DNA of 64,000 nucleotides from Gymnodinialimonas sp. 57CJ19 (lineage in GTDB: Bacteria > Pseudomonadota > Alphaproteobacteria > Rhodobacterales > Rhodobacteraceae), in assembly GCF_038396845.1 (NCBI RefSeq), contig NZ_CP151587.1:1834001-1898000 (forward strand), written 5' to 3'. The notes under the pieces are model-generated. The model was not told the origin of the DNA. It did not search any database and saw only the letters and a program-made list of their open reading frames with translations. The translations under genes were made by a program, and so were the position numbers. Positions 53,800 through 63,329 of the stretch are shown here, piece by piece (position 1 is the stretch's first letter; every line of letters begins with the position of its first letter).

Positions 53800-53823
53800 G
53801 GCCGGGGCGAGACCGCCCCGGCC
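53800..53823. terminator. 10-bp GC hairpin between TAXI and sulfatase genes
   Basis: GGCCGGGGCG (53800-53809) pairs with CGCCCCGGCC (53814-53823) around a 4-base loop. It lies 10 bases after the stop of the TRAP solute-binding gene on the minus strand and before the sulfatase, so it may reduce read-through into the sulfatase or protect the upstream mRNA. Confidence 0.6.
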
Positions 53824-53833
53824 TGAATTTGAA

Positions 53834-54865
53834 TTAGCCGCGGCCGACGTCAGGGATCGTCACACCCAGTTCCTCAAGCGCACGAAGCGCACCGGGATGA
53901 AGCGGCATGTTGAGATCGCGCACGGCACCTTCCGGCGTCACGGCTGCAAGCCACGGCGCGCCTTCGCGCATCTCGGCTACGCCGTTGAAGAAGCTGCGCG
54001 TCATCTCGTAGACCATCTCTTCATCGGCCTCGTCATTGGTGACGATGCCCACGGTCACGCGGAGCGTCGTGGTGTCTTCCTCGTTCACCTGATTGTCGCC
54101 ATAGATGCCAGCGGGCAAGGTGCCGAGGCCAAAACCGGGGCGGCCGGCGAGTGCCTGGATGCCCTCGGATTCCAGCTGATCGGCGGGGATGCCCAAGAAG
54201 CGGATCTCGTTGGTGACGGCGATCTGCGTCAGAACCGGGCTCGGCGCGTTCGTTGGGTTGCAGTAGATGTCGAGGTTGCCATCCTGGAAGGAGGCCGCGG
54301 CGGCGTCCCAACCCAGTTGAACGGCCTCATAGTCCTCACCCGCAACAAGGCCGGTAACGGCTTCAAACAGACGCGACATGGTGGAATAAGCGGCGCCGCC
54401 GGGAGGGCCCAGGAAGACGCGCTTGCCAGCGGCGTCGGCCATCGACGTGATGCCGGAAGAGGCATAGGCCGCGATGTGATAGACACCCATGGGGAAGTTC
54501 AGAACCGTGCGCAGACGTGTCGCCAGTTCAGGGGCCTGCTCGATGGTCTCGAACATGGCGCGCTGGTTGGACATGAGCGCGTGCAGCGCTGGCGAGGACA
54601 TGCAGAACGCGGTGCGGCCCATGGCCACTTCCAACACGTGGCGCGTGGCGGCCCCGGTGGCGTTGATCTGGATTTCGTAGTCGTCCAGATCGGCGTTGAT
54701 GATGTTGGCGAAGGTTGTCATCACCAGGTTGGGGCTGGTGCCGGGCCCAAGCGTCGACATGCGCAGCAGGGTTTGGGCGAAGGCCGAGCCGGGCAACATG
54801 CTGGCAGCGGCAAGGGCCGTGGTGCCTGCCATGATGGACCGGCGGGTGAGGTTTGTTGTGGTCAT
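53834..54865 (-). CDS. TAXI-family TRAP solute-binding protein
   Basis: The 343-residue protein begins with a twin-Arg signal (LTRRSIMAGTTALAAASMLP) and cleavage near AFAQTLLR. The mature part has TAXI-family features, such as TLGPGTSPNLVMTTFANIIN and GPPGGAAYSTMSRLFEAV. It would bind an unknown anion in the periplasm and deliver it to the fused permease encoded 22 bases upstream. Compared with DctP-type proteins it is a separate fold group. Confidence 0.85.
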   Translation of the reverse strand: MTTTNLTRRSIMAGTTALAAASMLPGSAFAQTLLRMSTLGPGTSPNLVMTTFANIINADLDDYEIQINATGAATRHVLEVAMGRTAFCMSSPALHALMSNQRAMFETIEQAPELATRLRTVLNFPMGVYHIAAYASSGITSMADAAGKRVFLGPPGGAAYSTMSRLFEAVTGLVAGEDYEAVQLGWDAAAASFQDGNLDIYCNPTNAPSPVLTQIAVTNEIRFLGIPADQLESEGIQALAGRPGFGLGTLPAGIYGDNQVNEEDTTTLRVTVGIVTNDEADEEMVYEMTRSFFNGVAEMREGAPWLAAVTPEGAVRDLNMPLHPGALRALEELGVTIPDVGRG

Positions 54866-54887
54866 TGATCGGGTCTCCCAGTTTTGA

Positions 54888-56750
54888 TCACGTGGTTTGG
54901 TTTTTAACGTTGATGTCCAGCCGGTCGACGTACATCAGCCCAAGGGCGGCGATGGCGGCGATCCAGGACACCATTGGTCCGAAGAAAATCAGGGCAACAG
55001 CAAGCCCGAGGCCCACAGGAACCATGTAGGACTTGCCCCGGCGCGGATAGCAGGCACGAGAGATCAGCACGGTGGCGAGCAGGACGAAGAGGATCGCCTG
55101 AACCGACTCTGCCAGAGGGAAACCTGTCCCCAATAGAAGCGCGGGTTGGTAGATGAACGCGAACGGGATCACGAAGCCCGGTAGCGCCAGCCGCGAAGCC
55201 TCGAACGCTGTGGCCATGGGGCTGGAGCCCGCGATGGGGGCGGCCGCGAAGGCCGCAAGCGCCACGGGCGGCGTAATGGCAGACAGGACGCCAAAGTAGA
55301 GCACGAACATATGCGTGTGGACGATCGGCACACCGAGGTTCTGCAAGGACGGTCCCATGACCAGGACGATGATCAGGTAGGCTGGCACCGTCGGCATCCC
55401 CATGCCCAGAAGCAGGCACGCGATGGCCATCAGCACCAGAGACAGGATCAGTTGGTCATCGGCCAGGCCGGACAGGAGGGACGCAAACCGCAGTCCCACG
55501 CCGGTCATATTCAGCACGCCGATGACGATCCCGACGGCGCCGACGATAACGACAAGTTGCGCCGAGATCAGCCCGGCGGAGCGAACGAACTTCAACCACG
55601 CCTGCCCATTGCTCAGCAGGTCGGGCCGGATCGCGAAACCTAGAACGGCGGCAAGCGCGACACCGATGAACCCTGCATAGGCAGGAGAGGAGCCCCCGAC
55701 CATGGTGATGACAATCCCCGCGAGCGACAGGACGAAAATGCCCATCTGCGTCAGCTCGCGCCAGTTGAAGGTGATGCTCGGGCGCGGCTCTTCCGGCAGG
55801 TCCATGTTGCGCGCGGCACTGGAAATCGCCACGAACAGGCCTCCGTAATACAGCAGTGCGGGCACGGCGGCGGCGGCACAGATTGTAAGGTAGGGCATGC
55901 CCGTGACATCGGCCATGATGAACGCCACGGCCCCCATGATCGGCGGCGTGATCTGCCCGCCACTGGAGGCCGCAGATTCAACAGCTGCCGCAAAGCGCGC
56001 CGTGAAGCCGCGTTTCTTGATCAGCGGGATCGTGATGACACCGGTGCCGACCACGTTGGCCACGGCACTGCCGGAAATGGTGCCGAACAAGCCGCTGGCA
56101 ACCGTTGCCGCCGCTGCCGGGCCAGAGCGCATCCGGCCCGTAGCTGCCATCGCAAGACGCACCAGAACCACGTCGATGGCGAGCAGTTCAAGTAGCGCGC
56201 CGAAGACGATGAAGATCAAGATCGTGGATACAACCGTCGCCATCGGGCGGCCAAATACGCCGTCGAACGAGAACCACAGGACGGTCATCAACTCTTCCGT
56301 GGAGATGCCCGCGTGGCGCAGGAAGCCCGGTGCGATATGCCCGAATGCCCCATATGCCAGCAACGTGCCTGCCACGGTGGCCATGACTAGGCCGACGGAG
56401 CGGCGCGTCAGCTCGATGACGGCGATCAGGCCCAGAAGGCCCATCCAGATGTCTGCATTGGACAGGAAATAAAGCCCTGTTTCGATTTGTGTCGCAGCTT
56501 GGAAGTATTGGTAAACACTAAGGAAAAGCGCGATTGCTACCGCGCTGAGCAGGGCGCGGTCGAACAGGTTTCGGGATCGCCCAAAACCCGACAGGATAAT
56601 CAGCAGGCCGCCCACCAGCAACATTCCCACCCGCAGGTAGGAATCCGAAAACACGCCGAAGACGGACACGTAAAAAACGACGCCGATCACAAGAAGTGAC
56701 AACGCAGCGATGACGTATTCTAGAAACGGATTCTTTTTGACGTCTGACAC
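54888..56750 (-). CDS. Fused TRAP permease (DctQ-DctM type)
   Basis: The 620-residue protein has about 18-20 membrane helices: a short four-helix DctQ-like part (about 1-140) and a DctM-like core with GRMRSGPAAAATVASGLFGTISGSAVAN, then ESAASSGGQITPPIMGAVAF and LGMGMPTVPAYLIIV. Such fusions are the rule for TAXI-type systems. It is first in the minus-strand operon with the solute-binding protein and the sulfatase, divergent from IclR. Confidence 0.88.
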   Translation of the reverse strand: MSDVKKNPFLEYVIAALSLLVIGVVFYVSVFGVFSDSYLRVGMLLVGGLLIILSGFGRSRNLFDRALLSAVAIALFLSVYQYFQAATQIETGLYFLSNADIWMGLLGLIAVIELTRRSVGLVMATVAGTLLAYGAFGHIAPGFLRHAGISTEELMTVLWFSFDGVFGRPMATVVSTILIFIVFGALLELLAIDVVLVRLAMAATGRMRSGPAAAATVASGLFGTISGSAVANVVGTGVITIPLIKKRGFTARFAAAVESAASSGGQITPPIMGAVAFIMADVTGMPYLTICAAAAVPALLYYGGLFVAISSAARNMDLPEEPRPSITFNWRELTQMGIFVLSLAGIVITMVGGSSPAYAGFIGVALAAVLGFAIRPDLLSNGQAWLKFVRSAGLISAQLVVIVGAVGIVIGVLNMTGVGLRFASLLSGLADDQLILSLVLMAIACLLLGMGMPTVPAYLIIVLVMGPSLQNLGVPIVHTHMFVLYFGVLSAITPPVALAAFAAAPIAGSSPMATAFEASRLALPGFVIPFAFIYQPALLLGTGFPLAESVQAILFVLLATVLISRACYPRRGKSYMVPVGLGLAVALIFFGPMVSWIAAIAALGLMYVDRLDINVKNQTT

Positions 56751-56780
56751 GGTGTCCTCCCTCGCGTGACTGATTTAGCT

Positions 56781-56802
56781 GCCCCAATCTCCTCATTGGG
56801 GC
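56781..56802. promoter_or_regulatory. Hairpin in the leader of the TRAP operon
   Basis: GCCCCAAT (56781-56788) pairs with ATTGGGGC (56795-56802) around a 6-base loop, 31 bases before the permease start on the minus strand. It may be a leader structure or operator. Confidence 0.35.
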
Positions 56803-56851
56803 CACCAAACACTTGAGAAACATCTATTGATTGCCGTCGCCCAAGTCGATT

Positions 56852-56864
56852 TAGTGTTACACTA
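56852..56864. promoter_or_regulatory. Palindromic IclR operator candidate
   Basis: TAGTGT-T-ACACTA is a perfect 6-bp inverted repeat with a one-base centre, 14 bases before the IclR start. Length and position fit an IclR-type self-regulating site between divergent genes. Confidence 0.5.
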
Positions 56865-56878
56865 GGTGGAACGCATTT

Positions 56879-57661
56879 ATGACAAAATTAAATAGATCTA
56901 TCGAACGCGGGCTGTCAGTTCTTGAAACCATCCATGGGGCCGGGGCCACTTCGCTTGCGGCCCTTGCTGCGCAAACGGGCCTGTCAAAGCCGACGCTGCT
57001 TCGAATCTGCGCCACTTTGGAAAATCAGCGCTGGCTGACCCGGCGCAGCAGCGATGGTTGTTATCAGTTAGGCACAGGCTTTCCCAATGCCGGCGGCATG
57101 CCTGACCTGGTTGACCGCTTGGTGGGTGTTGCGAAGGAAGATGTCGTGACGCTCACCTCTGAAACCGGGCTTGGGGTGGATCTGGCCGCGGCCATCGGTG
57201 AGGGCCGGGTCGAGATTGTGGATACGACGCGGGTGTTCAAGAAACACGGGGTGTATCCCGACGCGGTGGGTTTCCGCCCGTCACCGGTATTCTCGGCTCT
57301 TGGACCCGCCTACCTGTCGGGACTTTCGCAAACGGCGAGGCTTCAGGCGCTGAACGATCTGCTGCCGAAGCTGGCGCGCAAGGACGCAGCCGCTTTGCCG
57401 CAACTGCCGAAAATTCTGCACGAAGTCGCGGAACGGGGCTATGCGACACGCGCCCCCGGGCATTGGGGCCGGGCGGTTGATTATGGAGAGCTACCCTCTG
57501 CCGTCGCGGTTCCGATTCTGGCGGATTCAGAGCCGGTCGGCGCCATCAACCTTGTCTGGAATGCCAACGATCACTCGGTAGAAGCAGTGGTGGAAAAGCA
57601 TCTTGAACAGCTCCAAACCACTGCAAGGGCAATTGGGCGGAGTTTCGCGGATCAGGCCTGA
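56879..57661 (+). CDS. IclR family regulator
   Basis: The 260-residue protein has the IclR winged helix at about 1-70 (TSLAALAAQTGLSKPTLLRICATLE) and the GAF-like effector domain (about 85-255) ending in VVEKHLEQLQTTARAIGRSF. Divergence from the TRAP-sulfatase operon suggests it controls that operon. The ligand is unknown. Confidence 0.87.
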   Translation: MTKLNRSIERGLSVLETIHGAGATSLAALAAQTGLSKPTLLRICATLENQRWLTRRSSDGCYQLGTGFPNAGGMPDLVDRLVGVAKEDVVTLTSETGLGVDLAAAIGEGRVEIVDTTRVFKKHGVYPDAVGFRPSPVFSALGPAYLSGLSQTARLQALNDLLPKLARKDAAALPQLPKILHEVAERGYATRAPGHWGRAVDYGELPSAVAVPILADSEPVGAINLVWNANDHSVEAVVEKHLEQLQTTARAIGRSFADQA

Positions 57662-57753
57662 TCGCGGTGCCAGTTAACCAGCTAAAAGGCCGCCGATGTT
57701 GCTGACCGATCGGCCCGCGCGATGGCTGACCTTGGCGCGGTTCGCCGTAAGTT

Positions 57754-57781
57754 CCGTCGCCGCAATAAACTGCGGCGACGG
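57754..57781. terminator. 11-bp hairpin between IclR and fahA
   Basis: CCGTCGCCGCA (57754-57764) pairs perfectly with TGCGGCGACGG (57771-57781) around a 6-base loop. The flanking genes are convergent, so it can end both transcripts. Confidence 0.7.
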
Positions 57782-57817
57782 GGTCTGCATAGGGGCGTCG
57801 ATCACGAGCCCTCCTTT

Positions 57818-59056
57818 TCAGGTGCCTTTGGCCGGAAGCACGGTGCCTGTGCAGGGGCCAAAGCCAATGCGGTAGCCGTTGCCTTGTGCATGGCCGTGCA
57901 GGGCCAGCGTGTCTCCATCTTCGATGAACGTGCGGGTTTCACCGCCCTCAAGCGTCAGGGTCTCCTTGCCGCCCCATGTCATTTCCAGAAGCGAGCCGAA
58001 CATGCCCTTCTCGGGACCCGAAATGGTGCCCGACCCAAGCAAATCGCCCGTGCGCATGGCACAGCCCGAGGAGGCGTGGTGCGCCAGCTGCTGCGCGGCG
58101 GAGTAATACAAAGTGTTGTAATTCGTCTCGCAGATCACCGTGGGCGCGCCGCCGGGGGCGGTCATCGTGACTGACAGGTCGATGTCATAAAGCATCGGCC
58201 CGGTGTCCTTGATGTGGGGAAGGAGTTCCTTTTCGCGCTCGGGGGTGTCGCAGCGGAACGCGTGAAGCGCCGCTTTTGTCACAACCCAGGGACTGATCGT
58301 GGTGGCGAAGGCCTTTGCTTGGAACGGTCCGAGGGGCTGGTATTCCCACGCCTGAAGGTCGCGTGCGGACCAGTCGTTTAGCAGGACATAGCCAAAGATC
58401 ATCTCGTTGGCCTCATCCACGCTGATCGGCGCGCCCATTTCCGAGGGCACGCCCACGACCGCGCCCATCTCCAGCTCGATATCGAGGCGCTTGCAGGGGC
58501 CAAAGCTTGGCATGTCGTCCTGCGGGCCCTTCATCTGCCCCATGGGCCGGTGGAAATCGGTGCCGGAAACGACAACCGTAGAGGCGCGGCCGTTGTAGCC
58601 GATCGGAATATGCAACCAGTTGGGCGGCAGGGCGTTGGCCGGGTCGCGGAACAGAGAGCCGACGTTGAACGCGTGCTGACGGCCAGCGTAGAAGTCCGTG
58701 TATTCAGCGACGGTGAAGGGCAGGTGCATAGTGACGCTGTCCATAGCGTGGAGCGCGTCTTTCACGACGTCCTGTTCAGCGCCTTCGCGCAGCAGGTCGG
58801 TCAGGGTCTGGCGCACGTCGGCCCAAGCCTCTTTCCCTTTGCCCATGAAGGAGTTGAGCGCGGGCGTGTCAAATCCGTGGTCCGGCAGCAGACCAGCCGA
58901 TTGCAGGGCAGAAAGGTCTAGAACCTTGTCGCCAATCGCGGTGGCGCAGCGCGGTGTGTCGCCCGCTGAGAATACACCAAACGGCAGGTTGTTGAGGGGG
59001 AAGGGGCTGTCCGCGTCATTCGCGGTCTCAACCCAAGAGCGGATCAGATCAGTCAT
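57818..59056 (-). CDS. fahA: Fumarylacetoacetase
   Basis: From ATG 59056 (AAGGA upstream) the protein has 412 residues, the family length. Motifs are YTDFYAGRQHAFNVG with the catalytic His, DIELEMGAVVGVPSEMG and LLNDWSARDLQAWEYQPLGP with metal ligands, and SGTISGPEKGMFGSLLEM. It splits fumarylacetoacetate to fumarate and acetoacetate, the last step of tyrosine and homogentisate breakdown. It is third in the hmgA-maiA-fahA operon. Confidence 0.93.
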   Translation of the reverse strand: MTDLIRSWVETANDADSPFPLNNLPFGVFSAGDTPRCATAIGDKVLDLSALQSAGLLPDHGFDTPALNSFMGKGKEAWADVRQTLTDLLREGAEQDVVKDALHAMDSVTMHLPFTVAEYTDFYAGRQHAFNVGSLFRDPANALPPNWLHIPIGYNGRASTVVVSGTDFHRPMGQMKGPQDDMPSFGPCKRLDIELEMGAVVGVPSEMGAPISVDEANEMIFGYVLLNDWSARDLQAWEYQPLGPFQAKAFATTISPWVVTKAALHAFRCDTPEREKELLPHIKDTGPMLYDIDLSVTMTAPGGAPTVICETNYNTLYYSAAQQLAHHASSGCAMRTGDLLGSGTISGPEKGMFGSLLEMTWGGKETLTLEGGETRTFIEDGDTLALHGHAQGNGYRIGFGPCTGTVLPAKGT

Positions 59057-59078
59057 CGGAGTATCCTTCTTGAAGGCT

Positions 59079-59708
59079 TCAGGAGGCGTCAGGTTGTGTT
59101 TCGGGCCGCGCGCGGTCGAATGCGGGCAGGGCAAGGCAGCGCGCCTCGATCTCGGTCAATCGCGCGAAAGGCGTCAGATCGCAGCCCCAGCGATGCGCGT
59201 TGTAAAGCTGCGGGACAAGGCAGAGGTCGGCCAGCCCCGGCGCGTCACCGAAGCAGAATGCGGTGTCGTCCCGGATCAGGCGGCTGAGCGCGGTAAAGCC
59301 GCGCGTCATCCAATCGTTCATCCAATCTACCGCTTCATCCTGGGAATGGCCCATGGATTTCAACTTGCCCACCACCCTGAGATTGTTCACCGGGTGCACA
59401 TCCGTAGCCATGGTCAGCGCCGCCGCACGCACCTGCGCACGCGCCACGGCGTCCCCGGGCAACAGTGCCGGATCGGGGTGGGTTTCTTCCAACCAGTCGA
59501 GAATGGCCATGGATTGCGTCAGCACGGTGCCGTCGTTCAACACAAGTGTCGGCACGCCTTGGCCGGGGTTCAGCACCGCGTAATCCGGTGCGCGCTGCTC
59601 GCCCGCGACCAGATCCACCGGGACCGCCTCATAGGCGATCCCCTTGAGGTTCAGCGCGACCCGCACGCGGTAGGACGTGGTAGATCGCCAATACGTATAT
59701 AGTTTCAT
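59079..59708 (-). CDS. maiA: Maleylacetoacetate isomerase (zeta-class GST)
   Basis: From ATG 59708 the protein has 209 residues. The zeta-class active-site motif is [16 protein letters not shown] near residue 10 and the C-terminal part has [20 protein letters not shown]. It converts maleylacetoacetate to fumarylacetoacetate using glutathione. Its start overlaps the hmgA stop (ATGA) and fahA follows after 22 bases. Confidence 0.9.
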   Translation of the reverse strand: MKLYTYWRSTTSYRVRVALNLKGIAYEAVPVDLVAGEQRAPDYAVLNPGQGVPTLVLNDGTVLTQSMAILDWLEETHPDPALLPGDAVARAQVRAAALTMATDVHPVNNLRVVGKLKSMGHSQDEAVDWMNDWMTRGFTALSRLIRDDTAFCFGDAPGLADLCLVPQLYNAHRWGCDLTPFARLTEIEARCLALPAFDRARPETQPDAS

Positions 59709-61054
59709 TTCTTGCCCGGCGTGCCATCGAATTTCTTTTCGATGTCCTTCCAGCAATCAATGTAGTCGTCTTGCAGCGGTGCTTCCTTGCCTGCGAACTG
59801 GGTCAGTTGCTGGGGAAAGCGGGTCTCGAACATGAAGGACATGGTGTTGTCCAGCTTGTCGGGGCCCAGGTCGGCATTGGAGGCTTTCTCGAACGCGTCA
59901 CGGTCCGGCCCATGGGGCAACATCATATTGTGCAGGCTGACCCCACCGGGGACAAAGCCGTGCGGCTTTGCGTCGTACTGGCCATATATATTGCCCATCA
60001 TCTCGGACATGATGTTCTTGTGATACCAGGGCGGGCGGAAGGTATCTTCCATGACCATCCAACGCTCCCGGAACAACACGAAGTCGATATTTGCTGTGCC
60101 TTCCTGTCCTGACGGCGCGGTCAGGACTGTGAAGATTGACGGATCGGGGTGATCGAACAGGATCGCGCCGACCGGGCAATAGGTGCGTAGATCATATTTG
60201 TAGGGCGCATAGTTGCCGTGCCACGCAACGACGTCGAGCGGACTTTGACCGATCGTTGTTTCGTGAAACTGGCCGCACCACTTCACCGTCACCGTGGACG
60301 GAACCTCGCGGTCCTCGAACGCCGCAACGGGGGCTTTGAAATCCCGCGGGTTGGCCATGCAGTTGGCGCCGATGGGGCCGCGGCCCGGAAGTTCGAATTT
60401 CTGGCCGTAGTTCTCGCAGACGAAGCCACGGGCAGGCCCTTCGAGCACCTCGACCCGGTAGACGAGGCCGCGCGGGATGATTGCAATTTCCTTGGGTTCA
60501 ACGTCGATGATGCCCAATTCGGTGGCAAATCGCAGACGACCCTCTTGCGGGACGATCAGCATCTCGCTGTCGGCCGAGAAGAAATATGCGTCCTTCATGG
60601 ATTCCGTCACGAGATAGATGTGAGAGGCCATGCCGACTTGGGTATTCACGTCGCCCGCCGTGGTCATCGTGCGCATGCCTGTCAGCCACGTAAGCTTCTC
60701 GCCCGAATGGGGCACCGGATCCCAACGGTACTGGCCCAAAGATGTGACATCGGGATGGATGTCGGGGGCGGAACGGAAATGCGGCAGATCAATCTTGGTG
60801 TAGCGGTGGGAGTGCTTGACCGAAGGGCGGATGCGGTAGCACCACGTCCGCTCGGGCCGCACGTCGGTGAAGGCGGTGCCGGAAAGCTGCTCTCCGTAAA
60901 GACCGTAGTTCACCTTCTGCGGAGAGTTCATGCCTTGGGGCAGGGCGCCGGGCAGCGCCTCGGTTTCAAAGTCATTGCCAAAACCGGGCATGTAGCCGGG
61001 GGTTACGGTTGAGCCGTCGGCCTGCGTCAGCGTCGATGCGTCCTGAGCGTTCAT
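59705..61054 (-). CDS. hmgA: Homogentisate 1,2-dioxygenase
   Basis: The 449-residue protein aligns along the family. The Fe(II) ligands sit in [18 protein letters not shown] (His and Glu) and [12 protein letters not shown] (His). It opens the homogentisate ring to maleylacetoacetate. It begins the minus-strand operon; the 4-hydroxyphenylpyruvate dioxygenase gene is not within the window. Confidence 0.94.
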   Translation of the reverse strand: MNAQDASTLTQADGSTVTPGYMPGFGNDFETEALPGALPQGMNSPQKVNYGLYGEQLSGTAFTDVRPERTWCYRIRPSVKHSHRYTKIDLPHFRSAPDIHPDVTSLGQYRWDPVPHSGEKLTWLTGMRTMTTAGDVNTQVGMASHIYLVTESMKDAYFFSADSEMLIVPQEGRLRFATELGIIDVEPKEIAIIPRGLVYRVEVLEGPARGFVCENYGQKFELPGRGPIGANCMANPRDFKAPVAAFEDREVPSTVTVKWCGQFHETTIGQSPLDVVAWHGNYAPYKYDLRTYCPVGAILFDHPDPSIFTVLTAPSGQEGTANIDFVLFRERWMVMEDTFRPPWYHKNIMSEMMGNIYGQYDAKPHGFVPGGVSLHNMMLPHGPDRDAFEKASNADLGPDKLDNTMSFMFETRFPQQLTQFAGKEAPLQDDYIDCWKDIEKKFDGTPGKK

Positions 61055-61226
61055 TTTATCCCTCCAGTTTGCCTTGCACGGCCTGAATTTGGGGCCGCAA
61101 CCTGGATGCAGGATAGTTGGACGCTACCGGTACCGTCGACATGGCGTTTCACCAAGTGGAACTCTTGAGCAAGCTTGGCGGTCGTGTCGGGATCAAGTTC
61201 CGGGGCCGACGTCAGCCGATCCTGGG

Positions 61227-62132
61227 TCACGGCATCCAGGGAAGCTGTTTAGATGCTGCAACCAAATGATCGACGATCAGGCGAAGCCTTGTGGGTTGAA
61301 ATCGGCTGGGCGGAAACACCGCAAAGATCTCGCGTTTGGGGAAGGTCGAAAGGTGGGGCAGAACGATTTGCAGATCTTCGGACTTGAGGTGCCGGGCCAC
61401 ATAGAAGATTGGCAAAATCACGATGCCGATATGTTTCAGCGCGGCCTGACACAGGATCTCGCCCGAGTCCGATTTGAAATTGCCTTGCAAGGACACTTGG
61501 CCGGTTTCCCCGGCGCTATCGGTATACCGCCATTCATGGGGCCCTCTGTTCCCGGTGAAGGCCAGAACATTGTGATGCGCCAGATCGTCGGGCTGTTGCG
61601 GGACCCCGTGCGTCTGGAGATAAGCGGGACTGGCGCATAGCACGAGAGGACAATCAGCCATCCGGCGCGCGATCAGGCTCGTATCCTTGAGCGAGCCGAT
61701 GCGCACCGCAAGATCAAACCCCTCAGTGGCGATATCGACAAGGCGGTCGTCGAGGCTCACGTCCAGCTCTACCTCCGGGTATTGGGCGGCAAACGACGCG
61801 ATGGCGTCACCGTAATACTTGATCCCGAGGCTCTGAGGCAGACTCACCTTCAAGGGGCCGCGCGGGCGGGATTTCAACTCGTTGATCTGGTCCTCGGCTT
61901 CTTGCAAATCCTCCAGTGCACGGGTGGCACGTTCATAATATATAGCGCCCTCTTCGGTGGGGGAGACATTGCGCGTTGTACGGTTCAGCAGTTTGATTTG
62001 CAGGTCGTGCTCCAGGTTCTGTATCTGCTTGGACACAGCGGAACTGGTGATGCCCAAGGCGTTCGCAGCGCCGTTGAAGCTGGCAGCTTTGACCACGGCC
62101 AAGAAGACGCCGACGCGTGAAATATGATCCAT
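61227..62132 (-). CDS. LysR family regulator
   Basis: From ATG 62132 the protein has 301 residues, with the LysR helix-turn-helix (VKAASFNGAANALGITSSAV, QIQNLEHDLQIKLLNRTTR) and a type 2 effector domain. Its divergence from DoxX, an FMN reductase and pirin suggests it controls that set, often tied to quinone or electrophile stress. Two imperfect direct repeats lie between the genes. It is also 172 bases upstream of hmgA on the same strand, but control of hmgA is less likely. Confidence 0.87.
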   Translation of the reverse strand: MDHISRVGVFLAVVKAASFNGAANALGITSSAVSKQIQNLEHDLQIKLLNRTTRNVSPTEEGAIYYERATRALEDLQEAEDQINELKSRPRGPLKVSLPQSLGIKYYGDAIASFAAQYPEVELDVSLDDRLVDIATEGFDLAVRIGSLKDTSLIARRMADCPLVLCASPAYLQTHGVPQQPDDLAHHNVLAFTGNRGPHEWRYTDSAGETGQVSLQGNFKSDSGEILCQAALKHIGIVILPIFYVARHLKSEDLQIVLPHLSTFPKREIFAVFPPSRFQPTRLRLIVDHLVAASKQLPWMP

Positions 62133-62135
62133 GTC

Positions 62136-62193
62136 TATTATCAACCAAATGGAACGAGTTATCTTCCGAGGGGCAGTATTATCAATCAGGTGG
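62136..62193. promoter_or_regulatory. Direct repeats between LysR and DoxX genes
   Basis: TATTATCAACCAAATGG (62136-62152) and TATTATCAATCAGGTGG (62177-62193) match at 14 of 17 positions and are 41 bases apart, close to four helical turns. They fit LysR-type recognition and activation sites. Confidence 0.45.
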
Positions 62194-62242
62194 TCACGTG
62201 CAATATCACTCCCAGAACAAAGCACACATCTGGAGCAAGAAA

Positions 62243-62674
62243 ATGACGAACGAAACTGAACTGAACTACGGCGCCTTCATCACCCGCGTTTCCCTTGGCG
62301 TTGTCCTGTTGGCCCACGGCCTCCTGAAACTCCTCACCTTCACGATCCCCGGCACAGTCGGCTATTTTGAAAGCCTCGGCCTGCCCGCGATTGCGGCATA
62401 TCTGACGATCTTCGCCGAACTCGCGGGCGGGACCGCTCTGATCCTGGGCCTCTATTCCCGGATTGTTGCCCTGTTGTCGCTCCCGCTCCTGATCGGTTCG
62501 GTCTGGGTCCACGCCGCAAACGGTTGGCTGTTCAGCGCGCCCAACGGCGGTTGGGAATTCCCCTTGCTGTTGGTAGCACTTAGCGTTGCTGTCGCGGTTC
62601 AGGGCGGCGGTGCGTTTGCGCTTCGCAAGTTGCCGATTGTGGACGGTTTCATCCCACAAAGCCTGAAGGCCTGA
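62243..62674 (+). CDS. DoxX family membrane protein
   Basis: From ATG 62243 the protein has 143 residues and four membrane helices with the DoxX pattern RVSLGVVLLAHGLLKLL, FAELAGGTALILGLYSR and VHAANGWLFSAPNGGWEF. DoxX-like proteins are linked to redox stress and thiosulfate or quinone metabolism, though the bacterial role is open. The FMN reductase gene follows after 38 bases. Confidence 0.83.
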   Translation: MTNETELNYGAFITRVSLGVVLLAHGLLKLLTFTIPGTVGYFESLGLPAIAAYLTIFAELAGGTALILGLYSRIVALLSLPLLIGSVWVHAANGWLFSAPNGGWEFPLLLVALSVAVAVQGGGAFALRKLPIVDGFIPQSLKA

Positions 62675-62712
62675 TTGTCGGCGACAAACCCGTTGTACGG
62701 AAAGCAAATGCC

Positions 62713-63294
62713 ATGACCAAGCTACTTATGTTCGCCGGAAGTGCGCGCAAAGCCTCGACCAACAAGAAGCTCGCAGCCTTGGCTGCGAGCACCGCCAAAG
62801 CGGCGGGGGCAGAGGTCACTTTGATCGATCTCGCGGATTTCGTCATGCCGATTTACAACGGCGATATCGAAGCGGCCACGGGCCTGCCAGAGGCCGCAAA
62901 GCGCCTTAAACAGTTGTTTGTGGACCATGACGGGTTCTTCATCGCGTCGCCGGAATACAACAGCTCTGTCGCGCCTTTGCTGAAGAACGCCTTGGACTGG
63001 ATCTCGCGCCCGCACACGGAAAGTGAGCCTGTCTTGTGGGCCTTTTCCGGCAAGGTTGCGGCCCTCGGATCCGTCGCGCCCGGTGCTCTGGGTGGTTTGC
63101 GCGGCCTCGTTCACCTTCGGATGATCCTGGGCAATATCGGGGTCACTGTCGTGCCCGCCCAAGTCGCTGTTTCAAGTGGGGCAACTGCGTTTGACGGAGA
63201 TGGCGCCTTGGTCACGGAGATGCAGGCGAAATTCCTTGAAACGACCGTGACGCAGCTGGTCGAGACTTCAACGGCGTTGGCGCGCAAATCGTAG
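62713..63294 (+). CDS. NADPH-dependent FMN reductase family protein
   Basis: The 193-residue flavodoxin-like protein has the FMN phosphate loop GSARKASTNKKLAALA and the signature SPEYNSSVAPLLKNALDWISR with GSVAPGALGGLRGLVHLR. This is the ChrR/YieF/AzoR-related group that reduces quinones, chromate or azo compounds by two electrons. It is between DoxX and pirin genes and may share their LysR regulator. Confidence 0.87.
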   Translation: MTKLLMFAGSARKASTNKKLAALAASTAKAAGAEVTLIDLADFVMPIYNGDIEAATGLPEAAKRLKQLFVDHDGFFIASPEYNSSVAPLLKNALDWISRPHTESEPVLWAFSGKVAALGSVAPGALGGLRGLVHLRMILGNIGVTVVPAQVAVSSGATAFDGDGALVTEMQAKFLETTVTQLVETSTALARKS

Positions 63295-63329
63295 CGCTCA
63301 ACGTCCACTCTTTCGAAAGGAATGACAAA

